Shown: positions 8,860 to 16,514, numbered from the stretch's first letter. The stretch is 26,401 nt of DNA from CADCTB01 sp038231955 (GCA_038231955.1 JBBSIS010000020.1:1-26401); one strand, 5' to 3'. Program-made: numbers and translations. The notes: a model not told the origin generated them from the sequence alone.

Positions 8860-9456
8860 TCAGCTCGGCCACACGTCCTGCGTTCCTGCTCCGGCCAGCC
8901 GCTCCTCGGCGGCCAGGAGGTCCTCGGGTCGGTTCACGTTCAGCGTCGCCGGTCCCAGGTCGACGGCGGCGGTGCCCAGCGGGAGTAGACGGGCGGCGGC
9001 CGCTCCGGTGCCGAGACCGGTGCATGCGGCGCGCAGGGCGGGCCCCCGGTAGGCCGCCAGCAACGGGTTCGGCGCCGCACCCTCACCCTCGCCCGACGCG
9101 GCCGCCGCTTGGGCGCCGGATGCTTCGAGGGTCGAAATGAGCCGGCGCAGGTGCTCCGGCGTCAGCAGCGGGAGGTCCCCGGCCATGATCAGCACGACGT
9201 CGCAGTTCCCGACGACGGTCAGTGCGGCCGCCACCGCGGGCACCGGGCCGCCGCCCGGCTCGTCCTCGGTCACGAACTCCACGCCGGGCACCGTGGTCGG
9301 GCGAGGAGGCCCGACCACCACCACGCGGTCGCACACGGGCCGGGCGGCGTGCAACACCCGGTCGAGTAGCCGCACGCCGCCGACGACAAGCGCGGCCTTG
9401 TCCACCCCGCCCATCCTCCGGGCCCCTCCGCCCGCGGGGACGATGCCGGCGATCAC
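8860..9456 (-). CDS. mobA: Molybdenum cofactor guanylyltransferase (MobA-like NTP transferase)
   Basis: The 198-residue protein starts IAGIVPAGGGARRMGGVDKAAL, the nucleotide-binding GGxxxRMGxxDK signature of MobA. It also has IMAGDLPLLTPEHL, the metal-binding Asp motif, and NVNRPEDLLAAEERL near the C-terminus, as is usual. MobA transfers GMP from GTP to molybdopterin to form the guanine dinucleotide cofactor of DMSO-reductase-family enzymes. MobA and the CTP-using MocA are not always separable by eye, and no molybdoenzyme gene is nearby to decide. The start is GTG 9456; no Shine-Dalgarno sequence is evident. It follows the metzincin gene by 24 bases on the same strand and may be cotranscribed. 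Confidence 0.85.
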   Translation of the reverse strand: MIAGIVPAGGGARRMGGVDKAALVVGGVRLLDRVLHAARPVCDRVVVVGPPRPTTVPGVEFVTEDEPGGGPVPAVAAALTVVGNCDVVLIMAGDLPLLTPEHLRRLISTLEASGAQAAAASGEGEGAAPNPLLAAYRGPALRAACTGLGTGAAAARLLPLGTAAVDLGPATLNVNRPEDLLAAEERLAGAGTQDVWPS

Positions 9457-9480
9457 CCTGCGGGCCTCAGTCGGCAGGCG

Positions 9481-11052
9481 TCAGGGAGCGACGGTGGTGG
9501 TGGGCGCCGTCCGACCGAGGGGCGCCACGGCGTGGACGGCGGGTGTCTGGGTGCAACCGGCCTGGCGGCCCACGAGGCGCCACGCCTGGATGTCGCCCAG
9601 GCCGTACTCGGTCCTGGTGAGGGTCTGCTCGAGGAGCTGCTCGTGCATGATCGAGTTCTTGCTCTCCACGTGCCCGAGCCCGAAGACGTGGCCGAGCTCG
9701 TGCAGCATCACCCGGCCCCAGCTGATGCCGGGCCCGAACCCGTCGGGGACGGGTACCGAACGGGCCAGGTCGGTCCGGGCATCGGCGTTGAGGTTGAGCA
9801 TGCCGGTCACGATGGCGCCGTCGACCACCACGCCGTTTCCCATGCCGGCGATCACGACGTCGTTGGTGCCCCGGTTACCGAGCTTCGACCAGCTGACGAC
9901 GATCGGGGCCCACTTGTCGCCGTAGCGGGCCGGCTCGTAGGCCAAGCGGCCGAAGTCGAACCGGTCGGAGCCGGTGGTACCCATGTCTTCGAAGGTGTAG
10001 CCCCCGACGCCGGCGATGATCTTGAAGGCGGCGCGGACATCGTCGACCCCGCCCGGCGGCGCGTCGGTCGGGTTGACGATGTAGCGGATGGGCTCGCAGG
10101 GGTTGAACTTCACCGGCTGGCAGCCGTCGGGCGTGGTGAACAGGAACGAGTAGTTGAACGGCAGGCCGCCGGCGACCGAACGGTTGCGGTTGTCATGGTT
10201 GCGCGCCGGGCAGGCCGGGTCGTCGCCGGCGGCCGCTTGAGTGGCCCCCGCAGGGGGGGCGACGGCGGAGGGGGCGACGGCGGCGGTGGCGGGGGCGTCG
10301 CCGGGTGTGCTCGTGCCCCCGCCCCCTCCGCTCAGGGCCACGGCGACGCCGCCCATGAGGATGAGGGCGACCACGATGGCCACGATCACCGCTGTCTTCC
10401 CGATGCCGGTGCCTTCCTGGGTGAGGACGCCGTCGACCTGCAGCGGAGCGTGGCCCTCCGACTCGGCCACGACCTGGAACGGGCGTTCGGCCGGACCCCG
10501 GCGCAACTTGTGGTGAGGGCTCACCCGCAGGTTGGCTTCGGCGCTCGTTCCCGGCGCAGCCTCGACGGTGACCGGCTCGATGTCGAAGTCGAGGTCCCCG
10601 TTCGGGTCGCTGGCGCGGAGGCGGGCGCGGACCGGCGCGTTGCCCCGGTTGGAGATGCCCACCACGTGGTGGGAAGGCCCGCTGCCCTGGGACGTCCTCG
10701 GGTTGAGGGTGGCCAAAAGATCATCGAACGCCTGCACGTCGACGATGCCGTCGGCGACGGTGGAGACCGACGCGTCGGTCACCGACTTCACTACCACGGT
10801 GAACGGGAAAGGTCCGGCGGGGGGCTTCGGCGACTTGGGCAGGCGGAACTGGACCTTGACCGAACCCTCGTGGCCGGCGGCGACCCGCAGCGTCGGTGGG
10901 GACACCCAGCCCCACTGCGCCGCCTCGCGGTCGATGACGAAGCTGAACTCGTCGTCGGTGTCACCGGTGTTGGTGACCTGGACCTCACAACCGGCGATGG
11001 CGAGCGCTCCTACCGCCAGGGGCCGCGGCACGATGACGGCGCGGACCCCCAT
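9481..11052 (-). CDS. Membrane-anchored metzincin-type zinc protease with two N-terminal Ig-like domains
   Basis: This 523-residue protein has three parts. Residues about 8-108 and 117-212 look like two beta-sandwich (Ig-like) domains, with phrases such as CEVQVTNTGDTDDEFSF and VVGISNRGNAPVRARL. Residues 221-240 form one hydrophobic helix. After a Gly/Ala/Pro linker, residues about 280-505 form a metalloprotease domain with HELGHVFGLGH (451-461), the HExxHxxGxxH zinc site of metzincins, and a Met-turn at NSIMHE. No N-terminal signal peptide is seen, so an N-in/C-out topology is likely: Ig-like domains inside, protease outside. The M10 (matrixin-like) group is the nearest match. ATG 11052 is supported by a -10 hexamer seven bases upstream. 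Substrate unknown. Confidence 0.87.
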   Translation of the reverse strand: MGVRAVIVPRPLAVGALAIAGCEVQVTNTGDTDDEFSFVIDREAAQWGWVSPPTLRVAAGHEGSVKVQFRLPKSPKPPAGPFPFTVVVKSVTDASVSTVADGIVDVQAFDDLLATLNPRTSQGSGPSHHVVGISNRGNAPVRARLRASDPNGDLDFDIEPVTVEAAPGTSAEANLRVSPHHKLRRGPAERPFQVVAESEGHAPLQVDGVLTQEGTGIGKTAVIVAIVVALILMGGVAVALSGGGGGTSTPGDAPATAAVAPSAVAPPAGATQAAAGDDPACPARNHDNRNRSVAGGLPFNYSFLFTTPDGCQPVKFNPCEPIRYIVNPTDAPPGGVDDVRAAFKIIAGVGGYTFEDMGTTGSDRFDFGRLAYEPARYGDKWAPIVVSWSKLGNRGTNDVVIAGMGNGVVVDGAIVTGMLNLNADARTDLARSVPVPDGFGPGISWGRVMLHELGHVFGLGHVESKNSIMHEQLLEQTLTRTEYGLGDIQAWRLVGRQAGCTQTPAVHAVAPLGRTAPTTTVAP

Positions 11053-11059
11053 GGTGGCG

Positions 11060-11065
11060 ACACTA
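11060..11065 (-). promoter_or_regulatory. -10 hexamer of a leaderless promoter (metzincin gene)
   Basis: On the minus strand TAGTGT ends seven bases before the ATG at 11052, and no Shine-Dalgarno sequence precedes the gene. Transcription would then begin at or within a base of the A of ATG. It is divergent from the pgsA-like promoter 40 bases away. Confidence 0.5.
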
Positions 11066-11104
11066 GCCCTGCGCCGTCGCTAGGGGACGGCCAGGCGCCC
11101 CGGG

Positions 11105-11110
11105 TAGGAT
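11105..11110 (+). promoter_or_regulatory. -10 hexamer of a leaderless promoter (pgsA-like gene)
   Basis: TAGGAT is followed by seven bases (TCGGGCA) and then the ATG at 11118. There is no ribosome binding site. The geometry equals that of the divergent metzincin promoter. No clear -35 is seen. Confidence 0.55.
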
Positions 11111-11117
11111 TCGGGCA

Positions 11118-11714
11118 ATGACGGAGCCCGAGAACGACCCCCCCGGGCTCGACCGGATCGCCACCATCCCCAATGCGCTGTCACTGGGTCGGCTGGCCTG
11201 CGTCCCTCTCTTCCTGTGGCTGCTCTTCGGCCGGGAGAACCGGGTGGGCGCCGCCCTGCTGCTGGCCGGGCTGGGCGCCACCGACTGGGTCGACGGCTAT
11301 GTCGCCCGCCATTTCAACCAGGTATCGGACCTGGGGAAGATTCTCGACCCCGTGGCCGACCGCATCCTGCTGGTCGTCGGGATGGTGGCCATCCTGGTCG
11401 ACGGGTCGGTGCCCCCCGTGATCTTCTGGCTGGCCATCGCCCGTGAGGTGCTGGTAGCCGGGACGACCCTGGTCCTCGGCGCCCTCGGCGCTCGGAGGAT
11501 CGACGTGAGCTGGGCCGGCAAATGCGGGACGTTCCTCATGTTGGTGGCGTTCCCGCTGTTCCTCTGGGGCCACGGCCACGGCGCCGCCACTGCGGTGGCC
11601 TGGCCCGTTGCCATCGTGGGCCTGGTCATGGCCTGGTACGCGGCGGCCACCTACGTCTCGCCGGCCATGAAAGCCCTCCGGGAGGGTCGGGCCGCCCGCC
11701 AGGGCATCGCGTGA
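11118..11714 (+). CDS. CDP-alcohol phosphatidyltransferase (PgsA-like)
   Basis: This integral membrane enzyme of 198 residues has the exact family motif D56-x2-D59-G60-x2-A63-R64-x8-G73-x3-D77-x3-D81, which binds CDP and metal. About six hydrophobic segments follow. It displaces CMP from CDP-diacylglycerol with an alcohol. The most likely product is phosphatidylglycerol phosphate (PgsA type), but phosphatidylinositol-phosphate or cardiolipin synthase roles cannot be excluded by eye. A pgsA2-type gene (Rv1822) sits just upstream of gcvH-garA in mycobacteria, consistent with the cluster here. Its stop overlaps the next GTG start (GTGA), so the two genes are translationally coupled. Confidence 0.87.
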   Translation: MTEPENDPPGLDRIATIPNALSLGRLACVPLFLWLLFGRENRVGAALLLAGLGATDWVDGYVARHFNQVSDLGKILDPVADRILLVVGMVAILVDGSVPPVIFWLAIAREVLVAGTTLVLGALGARRIDVSWAGKCGTFLMLVAFPLFLWGHGHGAATAVAWPVAIVGLVMAWYAAATYVSPAMKALREGRAARQGIA

Positions 11715-14200
11715 AGGCCGTGATCATGGCCGGGGGCGAGGGAACCCGCCTGCGGCCTCTCACCTCCAACCAGCCCAAGCCCCTGATGCCCCTGGTCAAC
11801 CGGCCGATGATGGAACACGTCGTGCGGCTGCTGAAGGAGCACGGCTTCGACGACATCGTCATCACCCTGGCCTTCCTGCCCCAGACCATCCGCACCTACT
11901 TCGGCGACGGCTCCGAGTTCGGCGTCCGCATGGTCTACGCCACCGAGGAGACGCCCCTGGGCACGGCCGGATCGGTGCGCAACGCCCGGGACGAGCTCGA
12001 CGAGCCGTTCCTCGTCATCTCCGGCGACGTGCTCACCGACATCGACCTCACCGAGCTGGTCCGGGTGCACCGGGACAAGGGATCTATGGCCACCCTGGCC
12101 CTCAAGGCCATGGAGAACCCTCTCGAGTTCGGCATCGTCATCACCCGGGAGGACGGCTCCATCGAGCGCTTCCTGGAGAAGCCCACATGGGGCCAGGTCT
12201 TCTCCGACACCGTCAACACCGGCATCTACGTCTGCAATCCCGAGGTGTTCGACTACATCCCAGAGGGCGAGCAGGTCGATTTCTCGAGCGATGTCTTCCC
12301 CCGGCTCCTGGAGGACGGCAAGCCCCTGTTCGGCCACGTCGCCGACGGCTACTGGGAGGACGTCGGCACGCTCGAGGCCTACCTGCGGGCCCATCGCGAC
12401 GTCCTGGACGGCAAGGTGAGCCTCGACGTGCCCGGCTTTCGCATCGCCAAAGGGGTGTGGTTGGGCGAGGGGACCGAAGTCGACCCTGACGCCAACGTCG
12501 TCGGCCCGGCCATCATCGGCGACTATTGCCAGGTAGAGGCGGGCGCCCAGCTACGGGAGTACTCGGTGCTGGGCACCAACGTCATGGTCCGCTCCGACGC
12601 TTTCATCGAGCGCTCGGTGGTCCACGACAACGCCTACCTGAGTCACGCCGTCCGCCTCCGCGGCTCGGTGATCGGCCGTTCCACCGACCTGCGGGCCTAC
12701 GCCCGTTGTGAGGAGGGGGTCGTCTTGGGCGACAACTGCTTCGTCGGCGAGCACGCCGTCGTCAACCCGGGTGTGAAGGTCTACCCGTTCAAGACGGTGG
12801 AGCCCGGGGCCATCATCAACTCCTCGATCGTCTGGGAGTCGCGCGGCGCCCGCAGCCTCTTCGGCCGCAACGGCGTGACCGGGCTGGCCAACGTCGACGT
12901 CACCCCTGAGCTGGCCTGTCGCGTGGCCATGGCCTACGCCACCACCATGAAGAAGGGCTCCACGGTCACCACCTCCCGTGACTCCAGCCGGGCGGCACGG
13001 GCGCTGAAGCGGGCGGTCATGGCCGGGCTCAACGCCGGCGGGCTGAACGTCAACGACCTGGAGATGGCCCCGGTCCCCGTCACCCGCTTCCAGGTCCGCA
13101 GCGCCCGCAGCCAGGGCGGCATCACGGTGCGCCTGGCCCGGGGCGACCCCCAGTCGGTCACCCTGCGCTTCCTCGACGCAGACGGGACCGACGTCGACGA
13201 GGCCGGCCAGCGCAAGATCGAGCGCTATTTCTACCGGGAGGACTTCCGGCGGGCCTTCGCGGCCGACATCGGCGACATCTCCTACCCGGTCCGCGCCCTG
13301 GAGTACTACTCCGCCGCCCTCCTCGACACCGTCGACGCCGCCCTCATCCCGGCCGCCGGTTTCTCCCTGGTGCTCGATTATGCGTACGGCTCGACCTCGC
13401 TGGTGATGCCCAACGTGCTGTCCAAGTTGGGGGCCGACGTGCTGTCGGTGAACCCGTACGCGTCCACCGCGGGGGCCACCGCCTTCGAGCCCCGGGCCCA
13501 TGCCGCCCGGGTCGCCGACCTGGTGCGGTCGGCCAACGCCAACCTCGGCGCCGTCATCGATCCCGATGGTGAGCACCTGACCCTGGTCGACGACGAGGGC
13601 CACGTCCTCACCGACGAGCAGGCCATGCTGGTCATGATCACCCTGGTCTCCTCCCAGCGCGACGGGGCGCGGATCGCCCTGCCGGTGTCCGCCAGCTCCG
13701 GCGCCGAGCGCATCGCGGCCGAGAGCGGCGCCGAGATCGTGTGGACCAAGGTGTCCTCGGCCAGCATCATGAGCACCTCGGAGTCCGAGGTGGGCATCGC
13801 TCTGGCTGCCAGCCAGGACGGCGGTTTCATCTTCCCCGCCTTCCTCCCCGCTTTCGATGCCATCGCCGCCCTCGTCCATCTCCTCGAGCTGCTGGCCCGC
13901 TCGGGCCTACGCCTGTCCAAGTTGGTCTCCGGGCTACCGCAGGTCCACGTCGCCCACGAGAGCGTGGTCACCCCCTGGGAGCAGAAAGGCCTGGTCATGC
14001 GCAAGGTGGTCGAGGCGGTGAAGGACCACGAGATGCTGCTGGTTGACGGGGTGAAGATCCTGCTCGACGACGGGTGGGCCCTGGTCCTTCCCGACCCCGA
14101 CGAGCCCCTTACCCACGTGTGGGCCGAGGCGACCTCCGATGCCGACGCCCGCGGTCGGGCCCAGGCCCAGGCCCGCCAGATCCGCCAGCTCCTGCGCTGA
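11711..14200 (+). CDS. Sugar-1-phosphate nucleotidyltransferase fused to a degenerate phosphomannomutase-like domain
   Basis: The protein has 829 residues from GTG 11711. Residues 1 to about 235 are a nucleotidyltransferase: VIMAGGEGTRLRPLT signature, QPKPLMP, and GYWEDVGTLEAYLRAH at the end. Residues about 250-370 are a left-handed beta-helix of hexapeptide repeats. Residues about 380-829 follow the phosphohexomutase fold. The family is usually annotated mannose-1-phosphate guanylyltransferase and would supply GDP-mannose or another NDP-sugar for the envelope. In the mutase half the GxDxRxSS region survives as SRDSSRAARALKRAVMAGL. However, the active-site TASHNP is RLARGDP (474-480) and the metal loop DGDxDR is DPDGEH (617-622), so mutase activity is unlikely. 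The frame is open back to 11522, but homology starts exactly at the GTG. Confidence 0.88.
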   Translation: MKAVIMAGGEGTRLRPLTSNQPKPLMPLVNRPMMEHVVRLLKEHGFDDIVITLAFLPQTIRTYFGDGSEFGVRMVYATEETPLGTAGSVRNARDELDEPFLVISGDVLTDIDLTELVRVHRDKGSMATLALKAMENPLEFGIVITREDGSIERFLEKPTWGQVFSDTVNTGIYVCNPEVFDYIPEGEQVDFSSDVFPRLLEDGKPLFGHVADGYWEDVGTLEAYLRAHRDVLDGKVSLDVPGFRIAKGVWLGEGTEVDPDANVVGPAIIGDYCQVEAGAQLREYSVLGTNVMVRSDAFIERSVVHDNAYLSHAVRLRGSVIGRSTDLRAYARCEEGVVLGDNCFVGEHAVVNPGVKVYPFKTVEPGAIINSSIVWESRGARSLFGRNGVTGLANVDVTPELACRVAMAYATTMKKGSTVTTSRDSSRAARALKRAVMAGLNAGGLNVNDLEMAPVPVTRFQVRSARSQGGITVRLARGDPQSVTLRFLDADGTDVDEAGQRKIERYFYREDFRRAFAADIGDISYPVRALEYYSAALLDTVDAALIPAAGFSLVLDYAYGSTSLVMPNVLSKLGADVLSVNPYASTAGATAFEPRAHAARVADLVRSANANLGAVIDPDGEHLTLVDDEGHVLTDEQAMLVMITLVSSQRDGARIALPVSASSGAERIAAESGAEIVWTKVSSASIMSTSESEVGIALAASQDGGFIFPAFLPAFDAIAALVHLLELLARSGLRLSKLVSGLPQVHVAHESVVTPWEQKGLVMRKVVEAVKDHEMLLVDGVKILLDDGWALVLPDPDEPLTHVWAEATSDADARGRAQAQARQIRQLLR

Positions 14201-14236
14201 GCTGGGGTTGTGAGCGCCCGACCCCCTCGCTGGCGC

Positions 14237-14242
14237 TAGCGT
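14237..14242 (+). promoter_or_regulatory. -10 hexamer of a leaderless promoter (gcvH)
   Basis: TAGCGT is followed by seven bases (CTCGGCC) and the gcvH ATG at 14250. No Shine-Dalgarno sequence is present. The spacing equals that of the other leaderless candidates. Confidence 0.5.
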
Positions 14243-14249
14243 CTCGGCC

Positions 14250-14672
14250 ATGAGCGACCGAAGCGCAGCGGAAGAGCGCAGCGCCACGGCGGGCGGCGTA
14301 CCCGAGGACCGGCGCTACACCGAGGACCACGAGTGGGCCATGCTCGACGGGGCCCGCGTGCGGATCGGCATCACTGTGTATGCCCAGGACGCGCTGGGCG
14401 ACGTGGTCTTCGTGCAGTTGCCCGAGATGGGCACGGTGGTCGAGGCCGGTGGCGCGTGCAGCGAGGTGGAGTCCACCAAGTCGGTGTCCGATGTCTACGC
14501 CCCGGTGGCAGGGACGGTGGTCGAGGTCAACGGCGAGCTCTCCGAAGCCCCCCAGCGCCTGAACGAGGATCCCTACGGGGCGGGCTGGATCTGCTCGATC
14601 GAGCCGTCCGACCCCTCGGCGCTCGACGCCCTCCTGGGCCCGGCGGCGTACGCCGCCCTGATCGCCGAATGA
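14250..14672 (+). CDS. gcvH: Glycine cleavage system H protein
   Basis: The 140-residue lipoyl-carrier protein has the family hallmarks YTEDHEW (23-29), GDVVFVQLPEMG (50-61), and lipoylation site Lys77 in SEVESTKSVSDVYAPVAG. It shuttles the aminomethyl group between the P, T and L proteins during glycine decarboxylation. The first 20 or so residues (MSDRSAAEERSATAGG) extend before the lipoyl domain. The promoter geometry supports ATG 14250. The P, T and L genes are not in the window. Its stop overlaps the next ATG (ATGA). The gcvH-garA adjacency matches Rv1826-Rv1827, where GarA controls 2-oxoglutarate metabolism. Confidence 0.96.
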   Translation: MSDRSAAEERSATAGGVPEDRRYTEDHEWAMLDGARVRIGITVYAQDALGDVVFVQLPEMGTVVEAGGACSEVESTKSVSDVYAPVAGTVVEVNGELSEAPQRLNEDPYGAGWICSIEPSDPSALDALLGPAAYAALIAE

Positions 14673-15163
14673 CGGAACTGGTCTGCGTGCACTGCGGGCA
14701 CCGCAACGTGCCCCCGGCCCGGTTCTGCTCGTCGTGCGGGGCCGTCCTCGACGCCACCGACCAGGGGGAGGACTGCACGATCACCTTCGCCCCGGTCGAC
14801 GCCACCGGCGAGGTGCTCGACGAGGACGTCGCTCTGGCCCTCAGCGAGCTGGGCGAGTCGACGGCCATGGTGGTCGTCAAGCGGGGGCCGAACGCTGGGT
14901 CGAAGTTCGTCCTGGAGAACGAGGTGACCCGCGCCGGCCGTCATCCCGAAAGCGACATCTTCCTCGACGACATCACTGTCTCTCGGCGCCACGCCGAGAT
15001 CCTCAGAGGCGTCGAGAGCTATTCGGTGCGCGACGCCGGCTCCCTGAACGGCACGTACCTGAACCGGGAGCGGATCGACGAGGCCCTGCTGTCCAACGGT
15101 GACGAGCTCCAGATCGGGAAGTTCCGGCTGGTGTTCTTCTCTGGCGGCACGGGAGAGGAGTGA
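14669..15163 (+). CDS. Zinc-ribbon plus FHA-domain protein, GarA-like by position
   Basis: The 164-residue protein starts with a four-cysteine zinc ribbon (Cys6, Cys9, Cys20, Cys23). A variable stretch follows, then an FHA domain at about 68-155 with the phosphothreonine-binding residues visible: GRHPESDIFL (Gly90-Arg91), SRRHAEI (105-111) and NGTYLN (127-132). FHA domains bind phosphothreonine peptides. Position between gcvH and a MerR gene matches GarA/OdhI, which inhibits 2-oxoglutarate dehydrogenase until phosphorylated by PknB/PknG-type kinases. The mycobacterial ETTS phospho-motif is absent here. EDCTITF (34-40) lies in the equivalent region. ATG 14669 overlaps the gcvH stop, and its own stop overlaps the next GTG. 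Orthology rests mainly on context. Confidence 0.86.
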   Translation: MTELVCVHCGHRNVPPARFCSSCGAVLDATDQGEDCTITFAPVDATGEVLDEDVALALSELGESTAMVVVKRGPNAGSKFVLENEVTRAGRHPESDIFLDDITVSRRHAEILRGVESYSVRDAGSLNGTYLNRERIDEALLSNGDELQIGKFRLVFFSGGTGEE

Positions 15164-15960
15164 CCGCCACCGTGGACGACCGTGCCTACCTGTCGATCGG
15201 GGAGGTGCTCGCGCTGCTCAAAGAGGAGTTCCCCGACGTCACCATCTCCAAGATCCGCTTCCTCGAGAGCCAGGGCCTGTTGGATCCGGAGCGCACTCCG
15301 TCGGGGTACCGGAAGTTCTACGAGACCGACGTGGAGCGCCTTCGGTGGATCCTCCGCCAGCAGCGCGAGCACTTTCTGCCCCTGAAGGTCATCAAGGGCC
15401 GCCTGCGGGGCGGCGGTGAAGGGGTAGAAGACGAAGCTGACCTCGAGCCGGAGGCCGCCGACCGCCGGTCGCCAGCTCCGGACAGCTCCGCGACTCCGGC
15501 GGCGGCCATCCCGGTCACGTCGGTCCCGGCCATCCCGGTGATGTCCGATGCCGCCCCGCTGGACATCTCCCAGAGTGGGGTCAGCATGAACCTGGCCGAG
15601 CTGGCGGCGGCCAGCGGCCTGGAGGACGACGACCTGCGCGAGCTCGAGCGCTACGGCCTGCTGAGCGGGCGCAAGGCCGCCTCCAGCGTCTACTACGACG
15701 AGGAAGCGCTGCTGGTGGCCCAGCTGGCCGCCGGCTTCATGAAGTACGGGGCCGAAGCCCGTCACCTGCGGATGTACCGCACGGCCGCCGAACGGGAGGC
15801 CGGGTTCTTGGAGCAGGTGGTCATGCCCATGCTCAAGCAGCGCAATCCGCAGGCCCGGCACCAGGCAGCCGACGCCCTGTCCGACCTCACCCGGCTGGGG
15901 CAGGGCCTCCGCGCCGCCATGCTGCGCCAGGCGCTGCGGAAGTACATCGAGGGGCAATAG
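15160..15960 (+). CDS. MerR-family transcriptional regulator (Rv1828/FtsR-like)
   Basis: The 266-residue protein opens with a winged-helix MerR DNA-binding domain (about 10-75): YLSIGEVLALLKEEFPDVTISKIRFLESQGLL, then TPSGYRKFYETDVERLRWIL. A low-complexity Pro/Ala linker (about 90-140) leads to a C-terminal helical domain beginning MNLAELAAASGLEDDDLRELERYGLL, which resembles a second helix-turn-helix. It matches the mycobacterial Rv1828 family in order and architecture. The corynebacterial relative, as I recall, is FtsR, which acts on ftsZ. Start GTG 15160 overlaps the previous stop as GTGA, so it is coupled to the FHA gene. No metal-binding cysteines are present, so it is not a metal sensor. 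Confidence 0.88.
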   Translation: MTATVDDRAYLSIGEVLALLKEEFPDVTISKIRFLESQGLLDPERTPSGYRKFYETDVERLRWILRQQREHFLPLKVIKGRLRGGGEGVEDEADLEPEAADRRSPAPDSSATPAAAIPVTSVPAIPVMSDAAPLDISQSGVSMNLAELAAASGLEDDDLRELERYGLLSGRKAASSVYYDEEALLVAQLAAGFMKYGAEARHLRMYRTAAEREAGFLEQVVMPMLKQRNPQARHQAADALSDLTRLGQGLRAAMLRQALRKYIEGQ

Positions 15961-16004
15961 AGGCTCCCCCGGTCCTCATCACCGCTGAGGAGCTCCAGGC
16001 CGGC

Positions 16005-16514
16005 GTGGCCCGGGTGGCGGCGGAGGTCTCGGCGTCCCATGACGACGGTGTGATCCTGGTGGCAGTCCTGAAAGGGAGCGTTCCCTTCCTCGCCGACATG
16101 GCCCGGGCCCTGACCATACGGCCGGTCGTCGACTTCATGGCCATCTCCGCCTACGCGCCGGACAGCGGCCGGGCCCGGATCCTCAAGGATCTCGACACCG
16201 ACATCTTCGAGCGGGACGTGGTCCTCGTCGAGGACATCATCGACACCGGCCTCACCCTTCACTTCCTGCTGGCCGAGCTCGGGCGGCGTCGCCCCCGGTC
16301 GATCGAGGCGTGCACCCTCCTCGACCGGACATCGCGGCGGATCATCCCGGCGCCCGTACGCTACGCCGCCTTCGAGATCGGCGACGAATTCGTGCTCGGC
16401 TACGGGTTGGATTATGCCGAGCGCTATCGCAACCTCGACCGGGTGGTCATCGCCGATCTCGGCGTCCTCCGCCACGACGCCGACGCGTATGTCGCATCGT
16501 TGTACGCGAGGTAG
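16005..16514 (+). CDS. hpt: Hypoxanthine(-guanine) phosphoribosyltransferase, N-terminus probably further upstream
   Basis: The enzyme salvages hypoxanthine/guanine with PRPP. From GTG 16005 there are 169 residues with VAVLKGSVPFLADMARAL, the PRPP loop VVLVEDIIDTGLTL (72-85) and FVLGYGLDYAERYRNL (base and metal site). Homology clearly begins earlier: the in-frame codons from 15960 read EAPPVLITAEELQAGV, the usual Hpt N-terminal helix. No ATG, GTG or TTG precedes it in frame. ATA at 15957-15959, overlapping the MerR stop as ATAG, is the only nearby candidate and would give 185 residues. The coordinates given use the first standard start. The mobile catalytic loop, normally SSYG then about seven residues to Gly, is SAYAPDSG (48-55), which is about three residues short and lacks one Ser. 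Confidence 0.88.
   Translation: MARVAAEVSASHDDGVILVAVLKGSVPFLADMARALTIRPVVDFMAISAYAPDSGRARILKDLDTDIFERDVVLVEDIIDTGLTLHFLLAELGRRRPRSIEACTLLDRTSRRIIPAPVRYAAFEIGDEFVLGYGLDYAERYRNLDRVVIADLGVLRHDADAYVASLYAR

Noticed and set aside
9532..11121. 529-residue plus-strand frame opposite the metzincin gene
   Set aside because: It is a shadow frame: very Gly/Asp/Val/Arg-rich without domains, while the minus strand carries a complete zinc protease.
12551..13879. 442-residue minus-strand frame inside the nucleotidyltransferase fusion
   Set aside because: This is an antisense frame with skewed Gly/Val/Asp/His content. The sense strand shows continuous family homology.
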